DNA of 64,000 nucleotides from Euborellia annulipes (GCA_023213315.1 JAKCPI010003172.1:62001-126000); one strand, 5' to 3'. Positions 1 to 10,410 are shown, counted from the stretch's first letter. The notes: generated from the letters alone by a model not told the origin. A program made the numbers and translations.

Positions 1-319
1 GCATGGCTTAGCAGGGACGTATTGGCGGGGGCCGAGGGGGCCCGCCCCCCCCCCCGAAATTTCCCAAACACATATACATATATAGGGATATACAGTCATC
101 AGCGCAACAAATTTTTCCGCAGGATGGACAACTTTGGTTCCGCAATAGAAAAAATGTTCCTCAAAAAATTTCGTGTGAAAAAAAGTATAGTTTCTTTAAA
201 AAAAATTTTCCTCAGAAAAATTTTTTGAGTTTGGCAAAAAATCATTTTCAATTCATTCCCTCATAGAGCCTTCCACGACCACAACATTTCATTTGGCTCA
301 TATTCTTATTTTTTTTTTA
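1..319. other. A+T-rich flank with G/C-run remnant
   Basis: No gene is seen. A short G/C-run block (about 25-55) followed by A/T runs resembles the G-rich interior of the transposon immediately downstream, so this may be a degenerate repeat. No coding signal or splice signal supports a gene here. Confidence 0.4.
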
Positions 320-639
320 CTTAGCGCCAGTGACGGCGCTACGGGGGCTAGGGGGGGCATGCGCCCCCCGGCAAGGATCTCTGCCCCCTAGATGCCCCCC
401 CAATCAGCTCGAAAACAAAATAAAAAAAATTTCAAAAATTATTCACTTTTCCTTAAAAAAATGTAATTTAAGTTTTAAGCTTTTTATTTCAATGTAAAAA
501 AGAAAGATTATTTTTTTAAATTCTTTATTTTAATAAATAAATTTAGTTACTCTCTGGTTAGTCTCAAGTTTTTGTCAAGTAAATATCTTTCTTTTGTGCC
601 AGTAAAATGTCATCGAAAAGAAAAAAAATATCCGATAAC

Positions 640-728
640 TTTACCAATCGAATTGAAATAAATAGAGAAGGGGTCTAAATGGCCTTCGATGCCGAAAAAG
701 ACCTAAATTAAAAAAAAAAAAAAGCTTT
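640..728 (+). repeat. SINE-2 3' tail inside the hAT element
   Basis: The segment matches the SINE-2 tail seen at 20.6 and 30.0 kb: TTGAAATAAATAG, then GGGTCTAAATGGCC, GCCGAAAAAGACC and a poly(A) run. The tRNA-like head is absent, so the copy is 5'-truncated. Confidence 0.6.
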
Positions 729-896
729 ATTAAGCCCCAATCTAAAAAAAAATTTTCTACTTCGAGTACAAATGTAAATCCACCAGCTATGAATCAAGCT
801 CAAGTGATTCAGAAGAAATTGATACTGATTTTGAGAAATTCTGCGCATAGCCAATATCTTTCAGAAAAATTTCTGGGCTTTCATATTTCTCAGGAG

Positions 897-1535
897 CAGG
901 GCCGCAGACAGGGGGGCAGGAGGGCTATATCCCCGGGGCCCGGGTCCTCCGAGGGGGCCCGGGCCCATTGCGCTCCAACCTAAAAATTCTAATAAAAATT
1001 AATTTTCATGGTTAAAATTTCAATTAAAAAAAATCATTTCTTGAAATTTTTTCCCTCAGAGGGCCCGGGCCCTTTAAGCTCAAATCTTAAAATTTAAATT
1101 AGAAAAAAACATTTTCTTGAAATTTTTTTCTCTCAGAGGGCCCGGGCCCTTTAAGCTCAAATCTTAAAATTTAAATTAGAAAAAATAATTTTCTTGAAAT
1201 TTTTTTTCTCAGGGGCCCCGGGCCCTTTAAATCAAGTTTCAATCATCTTTTCACGACTCAGGATAGCTAAAAACGCAGATTTCAGTGGCTAATTTTCAAA
1301 AATTTTCCATACCCCCAGATTCCCCCGGAAAACCACTGTCCGGGTCGGGCCTCGATAAATTATTGTAACTCTTTTTTTTCAATGGTTGTGTCAAAAACTG
1401 TGTAAAAATTGTTGGCATGAAGGCCACAATAGCCTTTTACCTAAGTTCTAAATTTTTTTTTTTTAATTTTTGTGGGGGAGGGGGGGCCGTATTAGTAAGT
1501 AGCCCCGGGGCCCGTCAAGTCTGTCTGCGGCCCTG
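897..1535. mobile_element. hAT MITE nested in the 328-2250 element
   Basis: Terminal inverted repeats CAGGGCCGCAGACAG (897-911) and its near-exact complement (ending 1535) are flanked by perfect 8-bp direct repeats CTCAGGAG at 889-896 and 1536-1543. This is a textbook hAT insertion signature. The interior is non-coding and contains an internal tandem array (940-1235). It inserted into the older hAT element, giving a relative age order. Confidence 0.85.
940..1235 (+). repeat. 77-bp tandem repeat inside the MITE
   Basis: Three clear copies and one diverged first copy of a unit holding GAGGGCCCGGGCCCTTTAA, then an A/T stretch ending in TTTTCTTGAAATTTTTTTCTCTCA. Unit starts at 1059, 1136 and about 1212 give a period of 76-77 bp. 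The GGGCCCGGGCCC core is itself self-complementary. Confidence 0.8.
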
Positions 1536-1589
1536 CTCAGGAGATAGGAAGCCTGCCAACCAAAAGTGAAAATATTTCCCTGTACGGCT

Positions 1590-2150
1590 GGTGGTGTGAC
1601 ATTTTTTAGATCCTCATTAAAATGTATATTGCCCTTGGAATCTTTTGAAGCACACTTTACTCTTGTACTTTATAGGAAAGATAGGAGCAATGGTTGCCAG
1701 AGTAACATTTTATCATATTTATTAAATTTACATCTTGAATTCTAATGTTCCATACTGTTGGAAACTAAATATACGCCATTGTCCACTAGAGTCCAACCGA
1801 AACAAGATTTTCCGCCGAATCCGAATTTTGGCTTCAATTTTAGTTTCGACCGAAATCGAAACTTGTTTTAAACTTTTTCTTAAAATTTCCTATACAAAAT
1901 TCATCTTTTATTTTTAGTAAAATTTCCATTTTTCCCTCTTGCGAAAATCATTTGACCTTTTTTTTCAAGTGCGAATTTCACTCGAAGTTTTTTTTTTTTA
2001 GTATACGAGCATAATCCCATCTTTTCAAACTCAGGGAGGACGAAGTTTCGGCTGAAATTTGGTCGAAACTGGCCGAATCCGAAACTTCTGTCGGTTCCTA
2101 AGGTCACACAAAAAATCTGGTGCCACGAGTCACACCAGATTTTTTGTTTC
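1590..2150 (+). mobile_element. Family H 3' half, interrupted by a MITE-like insert
   Basis: About 1605-1778 matches the Family H 3' half (CTTTACTCTTGTACTT, GAAAGATAGGAG, ATGGTTGCCA, ACATCTTGAATTCTAATGTTCC). The terminal hairpin AAAAAATCTGGTG...CACCAGATTTTTT follows only at 2107-2146. The gap of about 320 bp (1780-2105) is rich in CCGAAAC/GTTTCGG words that form an imperfect inverted repeat, so it is probably a small inserted element. Its exact ends are not defined. Confidence 0.6.
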
Positions 2151-2347
2151 TCTGTTGATGTAGCCTATATATTTATTGACTGCCCCCCCCCTGTTGATAA
2201 GTTTGCCCCACTCCTGCCCCCTCACTGAGAATAAGCTAGCGCCGTCACTGCTTAGCGCCGGGTATTTTTAACATTCTTCAGACCCGGAAATTTTTCAAAC
2301 CCTCCCGTACCGACGAAAATTTAGTGAATGAATGAATGAATGTCTAG

Positions 2348-2468
2348 GAATTTTTTTTTTTTTTTTTTTTTTAAACATTCACACTTTTTTCTCATTCACA
2401 CTCACATTCTCACAGTCTTTTCGACAACTTAGGCCATTTAAGACTTTGACGATGTATGATACCCCTGA
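2348..2468 (-). mobile_element. SINE-1 3' fragment
   Basis: A poly(T) run is followed by ACATTCACACTTTTTTCTCATTCACACTCAC, split here only for description, then the complement of the shared SINE-1 tail word GCCGAAAAGACT (here with one change). The head and hairpin are missing. Confidence 0.7.
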
Positions 2469-2654
2469 ATCATACATTGTATAAAATTTCTTTTATTTAA
2501 TAAAAAGTTTTAAATAATACATCAAATAAAAAAAAAAATTATTTAAAAATATTTAATTTTTTTTACATATTCAAATTTATAATAAATAATAAACTTTTTC
2601 AGATGTTAGAAAAAAAGAAATATTTTAAAATTGTTTATTTTTAACTTTGCCCAT

Positions 2655-2905
2655 CAACCGTAGGTTGAGGTAAAGTTAATGTAATCGTAAAAAAAATCGA
2701 AATTTTTCTGAAGCTGCCAAAATTCGTTTTGAGGTCCCGTGAATCCATTTAAGTAGTTTTTGGAATGATGTCTCTGTGTGTGTGTGTGTGTGTGTCTGTG
2801 GTAAATTTTTTTCGTCAACGAAAACTCAAAAACTATTTGTTCAATTGTTTTGAAATTTTGCACCCATAAACTAGGGGTAGAGGCCAAGAAGCGAAAAGCT
2901 TTTGG
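2655..2905. repeat. Diverged Family H-like block with (GT)n
   Basis: Contains CGTTTTGAGGTCCCGTGAATCC and a (GT)n run at about 2774-2796 followed by a generic Family H-like motif order, but the rest does not align well. It is treated as a distant relative. Confidence 0.4.
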
Positions 2906-2909
2906 TAAA

Positions 2910-3210
2910 CATCGGACCATTAGGGGGGATGGGCAAATATTTTTTCTTACATAACCTATACTTTTTTTTTTATATATTCAGAAACAAGACTTCCTCCCGA
3001 GTAAAATGATATATAATATGTATAACATCGGACCATTAGGGGGAGCTCTAGGGGGGGGGGGGGGCAAATATTTTTTTCTTACATAACCTATAATTTTTTT
3101 ATATATTCAGAAATATTCAGAAACTAGACTTTCTTCCGAGTAAAATGATATATAATATGTATACCATCGGACCATTAGGGGGCTCTAGGGGGGGAGGGCA
3201 ATATATTCTT
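2910..3210 (+). repeat. Tandem repeat, unit 116-139 bp
   Basis: The word CATCGGACCATTAGGGG occurs at 2910, 3026 and 3165. The units share GGGCAAATATTTTTT, CTTACATAACCTATA, a TATATATTCAGAAA stretch and CCGAGTAAAATGATATA. Copies 1 and 2 are nearly identical; the second carries an internal duplication of ATATTCAGAAA and an expanded G run. Confidence 0.8.
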
Positions 3211-3545
3211 TTCTTGAATAGTGGGTGGGCAAAGTTGTGCGCTCGGCTTAGTCCGACCCTTTATTTTTTAATAGGTCCTTGCCCGTCCAATTTCATTTGC
3301 ATGCCCGTCCTCCTAATCAGTTTATTAAAGTGAAATTTAGACTTGCCACCCACCCATAATTTTTTCATGGTCTTCAAAACCCACAGGCCGGGCAGGGCGA
3401 ATATTCAATTATTTTAAATTTGATTCAGTGTATTTTCATTTGGGCAGAAATCATATGGGCTTTAAAATTAAGGGGAAAACTACTGATCACGTCCCGAGAC
3501 GCCGCCCGCCAGGGCGGTTAGGAATGGCGCGGCGAAGCGCGCCTT
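3205..3545. other. G/C-patchy repeat-like stretch
   Basis: No gene is recognised. G-run and CCCGTCC patches with GGCCGGGCAGGGCG and GCCCGCCAGGGCGG words suggest a degraded DNA transposon, but no paired ends were found. Confidence 0.3.
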
Positions 3546-3552
3546 TCCAACT

Positions 3553-3555
<3 letters not shown>

Positions 3556-3588
<33 letters not shown>
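3556..3588. repeat. (TA)n microsatellite
   Basis: An uninterrupted TA dinucleotide run follows a GC-rich stretch. Confidence 0.9.
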
Positions 3589-3589
<1 letters not shown>

Positions 3590-3590
<1 letters not shown>

Positions 3591-3900
3591 ATAATACATA
3601 TTTTATTATTTCCAAAAAATTCCAAAATCCTTTATTTCCATAATATTTAGATCATCTTCGAAAATAGAGTTCATATTGTTCATGTTTTTTATAAAAAAAA
3701 ATCTAGATCGAATAAAAAAATTTATTATTATTAGATAATTAATATTACATTATCAATAAAATTTGGAATAGATGTCATTTATTTAACAGAAAATTGTTTT
3801 TTAGGTTAAGCATACGCTAAGCCCCCGAAATCAAGAGCTTAGATTTAAGTTAAAATTTAGACATTTAAGCTTGACTTTGCAAGCGATACAACGAAATTTG
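3590..3900. other. A+T-rich, nothing seen
   Basis: No frame, repeat boundary or splice signal that I can support. Confidence 0.4.
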
Positions 3901-3915
3901 GAAAGTTAAGTATTA

Positions 3916-4554
3916 TGGAATGGAAAAAAGAATAAGTACAGGTGCAGCAAATGAAGAGAGCCTTTGGATGCCAAATGCCGAAAAGGAGACGTTTCGGACA
4001 AAATTTATTCGTCCATCTTCAGTCCTCGCTACAAAAATATACAAATTTAAATAAAACAACACTGTTGCGAAATTCAATTACAATGGATCTTACTTGGCTT
4101 ATAAATTAATTAGGCACAAAGTTGTCATGTTGTTTTGGCAGTATTTGTGCGCATGTATATTTTTTTATAAAAACAGGCGAGTGTCAATGTTTCGTGAGTG
4201 TCTATAAGATAATGACATATATTGACATATATATATTGACACTTCACGAAACATTGACACTCGCCTGCTTTTATAAAAAATATACATGCGCACAAATACG
4301 TGCCAAAACAACAATGACAACTTTGTGCCTAATTAATTTATAAGCCAAGTAAGATCCATTGTAATTGAATTTCGCAACAGTGTTGTTTTATTTAAATTTG
4401 TATATTTTTGTAGCAAGGACTGAAGATGGACGAATAAATTTTGTCCGAAACGTTCTCTTCGGCATTTGGCATCAAAATACTCTCTTCATTTGCTGCACCT
4501 GTACTTATTCTTTTTCCATTCCATAGAACATCAACAGCAACTTCTCTTCGAATT
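3916..4554. mobile_element. Fold-back element FB-1 with hammerhead-like cores
   Basis: Two arms of about 300 bp are near-perfect inverted repeats meeting at a short A/T spacer near 4215-4235. The insertion is flanked by 13-bp direct repeats AAGTTAAGTATTA (3903-3915 and 4555-4567). Each arm holds CTGAAGA, a GGAC/GTCC stem and CGAAAC (minus 3991-4022; plus 4420-4451), the order of a hammerhead ribozyme core. Penelope-like retroelements are known to carry hammerheads and to occur in inverted arrangements, so a non-autonomous relative is likely. There is no coding capacity. Confidence 0.75.
4420..4451 (+). ncRNA. Hammerhead-like core in FB-1 right arm
   Basis: CTGAAGA fits the CUGANGA box. A GGAC/GTCC helix II with an A/T loop and GAAAC follow directly. 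A mirror copy lies on the minus strand at 3991-4022. Helices I and III were not resolved by eye, so self-cleavage is not claimed. Confidence 0.5.
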
Positions 4555-4567
4555 AAGTTAAGTATTA

Positions 4568-4806
4568 TTTAGCGTTAAATAATGCTTAACTCGTACGGTG
4601 CAATTGGGCATAAATTTCTTAAACTTTTCATTTATTTTTAATGGAGGAATTTTAAAAAATTATATAGGCCCTAATAATAATAATAGTCCGACGATTTGCA
4701 GAAATTCTTACTCTACTATCCCAATCGGTATAAAGAAATGTGCCTGAATCAAGTGAATCGAAAATAAAATATTAAGTATCGATTAAAGACTATATGGCCT
4801 CAGATG
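4568..4806. other. A+T-rich, nothing seen
   Basis: No supported feature. Confidence 0.4.
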
Positions 4807-5160
4807 AAAAAAAATCTGGTGTGACTGGTCGCATCAGATTTTTTCGTGTCAACAAAAGTTTTTTTGATTAAAAGCTTTTTCCACACCTCAGGGGTGCCTA
4901 ACAAATATAAAATTTCAGCCACCTAGCTTAATTCCTTCATGCTTTAAATTGAACACAGACAGACACACATACACACACATATATATTGTATAAATAAGAA
5001 TAAATATTTTTTACAGGACTGATTCAATCTTCCTCAATTACACTTAACAGAGCATGTTGCACTTTTTTGGACTCAGGGGACCTCAAAAGGTGTTCATTTT
5101 GATTGTTTTTGGCATGAATCCAATACTTTCTCACTCTATAGCCTATATATTAACATATAT
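4807..5160 (-). mobile_element. Family H copy, internally deleted
   Basis: The 3' hairpin (AAAATCTGGTGTGAC...CAGATTTTTT, 4811-4846) is followed by complements of the core words (AAGCTTTTTCC, ATATAAAATTTCAGCC, CTTCATGCTT), the (AC)n tract and the 5' segment (CAAAAAGGTG region, GGCATGAATCCAATACTTTCTC) ending near the A/T 5' palindrome. The middle third is missing. Confidence 0.75.
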
Positions 5161-5194
5161 AATTCCATTTTTACGCCTCTCTTTTTTTTAAACT

Positions 5195-5262
5195 ATATTC
5201 TTCCTTCCTGGCCACTAGTCATTATAGGTCTTTGGGCCTTATGCACCCATTACAAAAAAAAT
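5195..5262 (+). mobile_element. LINE 3'-UTR fragment
   Basis: The segment CTTCCTGGCCACTAGTC, ATTATAGGTCTTTGGGCC, TTATGCACCCATTAC and an A run matches the sequence downstream of the LINE reading frame at 32165-32280 (other strand). It is therefore a 5'-truncated copy of the same non-LTR retrotransposon. Confidence 0.65.
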
Positions 5263-5326
5263 AATAGAGGCATCGGTACGAGAAAATAAAAAAATCCCTT
5301 CTCTAAAAATTATAAAGATCAATGGA

Positions 5327-6042
5327 TTTTTTACTTTCTCTGACCTATGTATATATGTAATATATATAGAGAGAGAAAGTATTGGGATTCATGTCAAAAA
5401 TTCGATGTCGAGATTTTGATAGATATACATGTTTTGAGGTCCCCTGAGCCCGAAAAAGTGATTTTCACGACATGGTCTGTCTGTCTGTCAGTTTATGTGT
5501 GTGTCTGTGTGTGTATTCAATAGTTCAAGCTTGAAGGAATTGAGCTAGGAGGTTGAAATTTTATATTTAAGTTAGGAACCCCCCTGGAGCGTGAAAATAA
5601 GCTTTTGAACAAAATCAACCAAAGAGTATTAGTACTTTACTGATGTACTTTTTCAGTTTTTTTTTTAATGTACTTCATAGAAAAGATAGGAGAAATGGTT
5701 GTCATGGTAACAGAATATAAATATTTTCCCATGTTTATAAATTTTATTAGTTAAATAGAAATGCCTGAACCCCCAATAGATATATATATATTACAACGGT
5801 TATCGTCAAAGTCTTAAATGGATTAAGTTGCCGAAAAGACTGTGTGAATGTGTGTGTGAATGTGAGTGTGAATGAGAAAAAAGTGTGAATGTTAAAAAAA
5901 AAAAAAAAAAAAAAAAATTATTACATCTTGAATTCTAATATATTAGCGGAAACTAAATATATCTCGACACAAAAAAAATTTTGTGTGACCGGCACAGAAC
6001 ACACAGTTGTGATCTGTGTGACCATTCACAACAGATTTTTTT
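5327..6042 (+). mobile_element. Family H copy with SINE-1 tail inserted
   Basis: It runs from the 5' hairpin (ACTTTCTCT...AGAGAAAGT) through ATTCGATGTCGAGATTTTGAT, GAGGTCCCCTGA, a (GT)-rich tract, TTGAAATTTTATATTTAAG, AGTACTAGTACTTTACTGAT and GATAGGAGAAATGGTTG. A SINE-1 3' part interrupts it at about 5749-5917. The 3' hairpin is degenerate (ends about 6042). Confidence 0.8.
5749..5917 (+). mobile_element. SINE-1 3' half in Family H
   Basis: Starts at ATGCCTGAACCCCCAATAG and carries AACGGTTATCGTC, AAGTCTTAAATGG, GTTGCCGAAAAGACTG, the GT-rich tract and a long poly(A). The tRNA head is absent, so it is 5'-truncated. Confidence 0.75.
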
Positions 6043-6990
6043 CATTAAGGCCCCTACCAGACATTTCACCACCTTTTTTATTTTCTTTTCTCTAGAAGAG
6101 CTGAATGAATCTTTCCATGTCTCACTATACCCCTGTAGATCCTATATTTTATGAATCCTAATATTAATATATGCCAATATATTGTGTATATTAGATATAA
6201 TATTTTTTTGGTTATTATAATTGAACAATTTTTTTTTTTTCGTAAACAAGGAATAATAATAAATAAATATTGGTTTTAGTTTGAAGGAAGTTGATATGAT
6301 GATGCTGAGCCTTGAAAACTTCTCCAACGAACAAGATTCTAATCTTAACCTTTCACGTTTTGAACTTTATCTGATCTTACATAAATAATCATTTCGTATC
6401 ATCATCACAAGAATAAGAATAAGAAGAGCTTAAAAAAAGTTCTCAGCCTTAAAAAAAAAAAGTTTTGACAACGAGGCACGTGGACTATCTCCATAAAAAA
6501 AAACATATTTGTGATAATAATAATAATAATAATAATAGTTAAATATTTATAACTTCTATTATATATAAATTTAGATATTAGATACTATTATTGTTATTAT
6601 TGTATTAGTTTCTCCGTAAATGTACAATCTAATAGAAAAATAGTCGAGGAAAAACCCTATAGCTATCGCTGATACATGAAAGATACAAACTTTACAAAAG
6701 ACGACTACAACTTTCTGTTCAAATTCACTTAACGGAGTAAAATATCTAACTTATAATAATTATAATTATTATTAAAAACAAATATTGAGCTGCTGCAAAA
6801 CATTTTTTATTTCAATGTATAAACTTATGTAGCCTAAATAAAATTAAACTATTTATAAGGCATCATTATAAAAATCAATTTCACAAAGATAGAAGCAGGG
6901 TAGTAGTTAAAAAAAAATTTGGGTTTCAGGAAAGAGGTTAGAAGATCCCTCTTCTTCTCAAAGATATCAATACATTTTAAAAAATATAAA
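6043..6990. other. A+T-rich spacer with ATA microsatellite
   Basis: There is an (ATA/TAA)n run at about 6514-6537. No gene, SINE or Family H sequence is supported. Short open frames here lack coding character. Confidence 0.4.
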
Positions 6991-6991
6991 A

Positions 6992-7551
6992 TTTTTACTT
7001 TCTCTTGCCTTTATATATGTTAATAAATAGAGAGAGAAAGTATTGGATTCATGTCAAAAATTCGATGTCGAGATTTTGATGGATATACACGTTTTGAGGT
7101 CTCCTGAATCCAAAAAAAGTGGTTTTCGCGACATGGTCTGTCTCTCTGTGTGTGTGTGTCGTGAACAAAATATCTCAAGAACGGAAAGAGCTAGGGGGTT
7201 GAAATTTTATATTTAAGTTTTGTACTCTCCTGGACCGAGAAAATAAGCTTTTAAACAAAACCAGCCAAAGAGTACTAGTACTTTACTGATGTACTTTTTC
7301 AGTTTTTTTCGATTTTCTCAAATTTTGCTCCAACGATTTTTTTTTTTTAAATTCAAAAATCGATTATTTTTTAGATGTATATTCTCATTTTGACATTGAA
7401 ATCTTCTGAAGACCACTTTACTCTTGTACTTCATGAGTAGGTAGGAGAAATGGTTGCCATTGTAACAAAATATAAATATTTTCCCATACTTATAAATTTG
7501 ACATCTTGAAATACTAAATATATGTCGGCACGAAAAATCTGGTGTGACAAG
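6992..7551 (+). mobile_element. Family H copy, 3' hairpin half lost
   Basis: Complete from the 5' hairpin to the first arm of the 3' hairpin (AAAAATCTGGTGTGACAAG at about 7534-7551), where it stops abruptly. The second hairpin arm is missing. Confidence 0.8.
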
Positions 7552-7614
7552 ATATAAATTCTAAGAGTTTTAAATTTTAACATTGAATTTCTCTCTTTTA
7601 TTAGGAGCAGGTTG

Positions 7615-7820
7615 ATAGCAAAATAAATTTTTCATAGAGGGGAATCTGACGATATCGAGCGGTAATCTCCCCCCCCCCCCCCCCAATGAATAAATTTTAA
7701 AGAATATAAAATAAATATTTTTATAATTTCTAAAAGTAGGCCTATTTAAAATTTTTTAAAATTTTGGGGAGAAGGGGGGGGCCAAATCTCTCTTTTTTGG
7801 TTACGGCCCTGATTAGGGAA
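7615..7820. repeat. G/C-run MITE-like repeat
   Basis: A poly(C) tract, ATGAATAAATTTTAAAGA, a G-run tract and TTACGGCCCTGATT resemble the block at 26500-26720 (ATGAATAAATTTTGAAAGA between G- and C-runs). Both are probably copies of one DNA element; the ends were not fixed. Confidence 0.45.
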
Positions 7821-8408
7821 GTAAAAAGAATCGAGAAATACGAGAAAGTGAAATCCAGCTATTACAATTATAACCCTGCCTCTTGAGGCCTCAGAGATAA
7901 ATAGTAGCCTAATTAAATTATTATTAAAACCAAATGCGAAAATAATATTTCATAGGAATTATTTTTTCATTAAAAAAATAAATAGAAGTTATTTGGGTTA
8001 TAATAAAAAAACAAAAAAAAAAAAAAAAAAAAAAAAAAACAAGAAAAAACAAAAGTGCCTCTATTAAGAATGGATATTGATTTTAGTATTAGAAGTGAGA
8101 GCTCTAAATCCATTTTTCTTTTGATGTCTTTAGAGAGCCTTAATAGGAAAATTCCCCCTTCTTATGAGTATTATTCATTTTATTCAGACACTAATCAATA
8201 TTTAAGCTTGGCACTTAAAAAAATTCGAAAATCCACACATTTAAAAAATAAATAAATTTTGATAAAACGATAAATAATTTATCATCCAAAAAGAGGGCAT
8301 ATTCATTTATTTAGTGAACAACTGACAATAATTCAAATATTAATTTTGCCGAACAACTGAAGACTACGTCGAGTTTTGAACTATAAAAAAAACTGAATAA
8401 TATATTTT
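7821..8408. other. A+T-rich with poly(A), nothing seen
   Basis: A long A tract at about 8009-8039 and one 66-codon frame (8055-8255) of low-complexity composition; no evidence that it is a gene. Confidence 0.35.
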
Positions 8409-8548
8409 AAAAAGTCTGGTGTGACTGGTCGCACAGCATACAACTTTCTGTTACCTTTGGTAGAAAAAAATTTTGTATTGTGCTTGGCACACCAGATTTT
8501 TTGTGTCGACATATATTTATTTATTTAGTTTCCATCGATATATTATAA

Positions 8549-8826
8549 TTTTTTTTTTTTTTTTTTTTAAACACTCACACTTTTTTTTCCATTCACCTTC
8601 ACATTCCCACACACATACACACAATCTTTTCGGCAACTCAGGCCATTTAAGACTTTTTACGATAACCGTTATTTATAAATATATCTATTGGGGGTTCAGG
8701 CATTCTTATTTAAGCCATTTGGTATCCAAGTGGCTTAAATAAAATTATCCGACTGCCTGGGATCCGAACCTTCAGCTCTTGGTATACAAGGCAGGCGCGC
8801 TACCAACTACGCCAAGCCAGAGGGCG
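8549..8826 (-). mobile_element. SINE-1, near full length
   Basis: A poly(T) start, CA-rich tract, CGGCAACTCAGGCC, GATAACCGTTATT, the palindrome AAGCCATTTGG/CCAAGTGGCTT, and the tRNA-like head (complement of GGTTCGGATCCCAGG B box and GGCTTGGCGTAGTTGG A box) are all present in the expected order. Confidence 0.85.
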
Positions 8827-9178
8827 ACAAAAATTTATAAACAGAGAAAAATATTTATATTGTGTTACCATGACCATGGCAACCATTTCTCCTATCTTTC
8901 TTATGAAGTAAAAGAATAAAGTGTGCTTCAAACAATGTTGAGAGCAAAATGAGAATATACATTCTAAAAAATAATTCATTTTTGAATTTTAATCCAAATC
9001 GTTAGAGCGAATTTTGAGAAAATCAAAAAAAACTGAAAAATTACATCTTATTTTCTCGCTGCTCCAGTGGGGTGCCTAACTTAACTATAAAATTTCAACC
9101 TCATAGCTCAAATCCATCATTCTTAAAATTGAACACAGAAACACACACATAGACACATAATAATATTTAAATTACGCA

Positions 9179-9438
9179 CGCCCTCGGGCTTGGTGTAGTT
9201 GGTAGCCCAGATACCTTGTATACCAAAGGTCGAGGGTTCGGATTCCAGGCAGTTCGATGATTCTATTTAAGCCATTTGCCTAAATGGCTTAAATAAGAAT
9301 GCCTGGACCCAAATATGTATATATTTTCATAATAACGGTTATCGTATAAAGTCTTATATGGCCTAAGAAGCCGAAAAGAATGTGTGTATGCGTGTGTGAA
9401 TGGGGTGAATGGGAAAAAAGTGTGAGTGTTAAAAAAAT
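9179..9438 (+). mobile_element. SINE-1, near full length
   Basis: Head CCCTCGGGCTTGGTGTAG (A-box region) and GAGGGTTCGGATTCC (B box), hairpin AGCCATTTGCCTAAATGGCT (loop altered), TATATTTTCATAATAACGG, GCCGAAAAGAATG, GT tract and a short A run. Confidence 0.85.
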
Positions 9439-9565
9439 ACACACATACAGACGGACCATGCCGCGAAAAGAGTCCATCAAAATCTCGACATCGAATTTTT
9501 GGCAGGAATCCAATAATTTCCCTCTATAGCATATATATTAACATATATAGAGGTAAGAGAAAGCA

Positions 9566-10400
9566 ATATTAAAATTCAAATGAATTCATTTTTAGCATAA
9601 ATCGAAGGAAAAATTTAACACAAAGACAGGAATGCAAAACAACGCATGTAAATACAGGTAAAAAATATGGAATATATTAATATATGAGATTTTTCAAGCA
9701 AGGGCATAAATATGGAGATAAAAGCTTTCAAGATTCATCCAGGAATTCGTTTTAGAGGGTGAGGGAGGGGGGAAGAAGAAAGAATATTTAAATTAATGTC
9801 TCGTATAATATATTCAAAAAATAAGAATACTTGATAAAAATTTTATTATTTTTTATAGTTTGTCAAAAGGCGTTGAAGGTTCTTTGATTGAGTGCGGACC
9901 CGCATATCCTGTATTATTAAATTAAATATTTAAATTTTAAAATTAAAAAAAACTTATTAATTAGCTAAAAAAAAAATTTATCTACTGTTTATAGGCCTAC
10001 CTTCCTTCTATTATTTGATGTTTTTGATCTTTGAAATTGAATTTATGAATAGTCTATGTAATTTTAAATAATTTGAATCAAAGAATGAAGTGATCTTTGA
10101 TCTCTGGATCTCCAGCCTATCGGTTTTGAGCTAAGACAACGAATTCTCCACCACATCTCCAAAAAAAACTTTAGATCGGCTTGAGATCCCGAGTTTAGGG
10201 TCTTGGGGATTCTTTTTATAATAATAAAAAAAAAATATAAAAATATATATAAAATAAACTATGATTGGCCAAAAAAAAGGCCAAAATATATAAAATTTTT
10301 GAAAAAAGTATCAAAACTTTAATTTGTAGTGTATGGCTTAGAAGAAATTGTTAAATGAGGAGAAAACAAAAACAAAACCAGTAATTTTTTTTTAATGATT
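9566..10400. other. A+T-rich spacer
   Basis: A G-rich patch near 9750 (GAGGGTGAGGGAGGGG) is the only compositional feature. No gene is supported. Confidence 0.4.
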
Positions 10401-10410
10401 TAATCCATCT

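Larger units (their letters stand above)
328..2250. mobile_element. hAT-type DNA transposon, broken, with nested insertions
   Basis: Terminal inverted repeats CAGTGACGGCGCTA (328-341) and its complement ending at 2250 are flanked by perfect 8-bp direct repeats CTTAGCGC (320-327 and 2251-2258). CAGTG ends with 8-bp TSDs are typical of the hAT superfamily. Near 608 an ATG opens a basic stretch (MSSKRKKISDNFTNR), and about 795-850 reads as an acidic Ser/Asp/Glu stretch in one frame; these look like scraps of a transposase N-terminus. The frame is cut by a SINE-2 tail (about 640-725), a hAT MITE (897-1535) and Family H sequence (about 1590-2150), so no working transposase is possible. Confidence 0.8.
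8409..9565 (-). mobile_element. Family H copy split by two SINE-1 insertions
   Basis: The 3' hairpin (8409-8512) and TTTAGTTTCC(ATC)GATATATTA come first. SINE-1 (minus) interrupts at 8549-8826, Family H resumes with ATATTTATATTGTGTTACC...GCAACCATTTCTCC and the core to about 9165, a second SINE-1 (plus) interrupts at 9179-9438, and the 5' part ends at GGTAAGAGAAAGC (9565). Confidence 0.85.

Noticed and set aside
940..1235. Possible CRISPR-like regular repeat
   Set aside because: The units are adjacent tandem copies without distinct spacers, inside a eukaryotic hAT MITE.
6131..6152. CCCCTGTAGATCC resembles the seed side of miR-10
   Set aside because: Only about 11-12 bases agree, the start carries an extra C, and no complementary arm lies within 80 bp, so there is no precursor hairpin.
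8473..8742. 89-codon plus-strand frame
   Set aside because: It reads through the Family H hairpin and a SINE-1 copy; the residues follow the repeat sequence.
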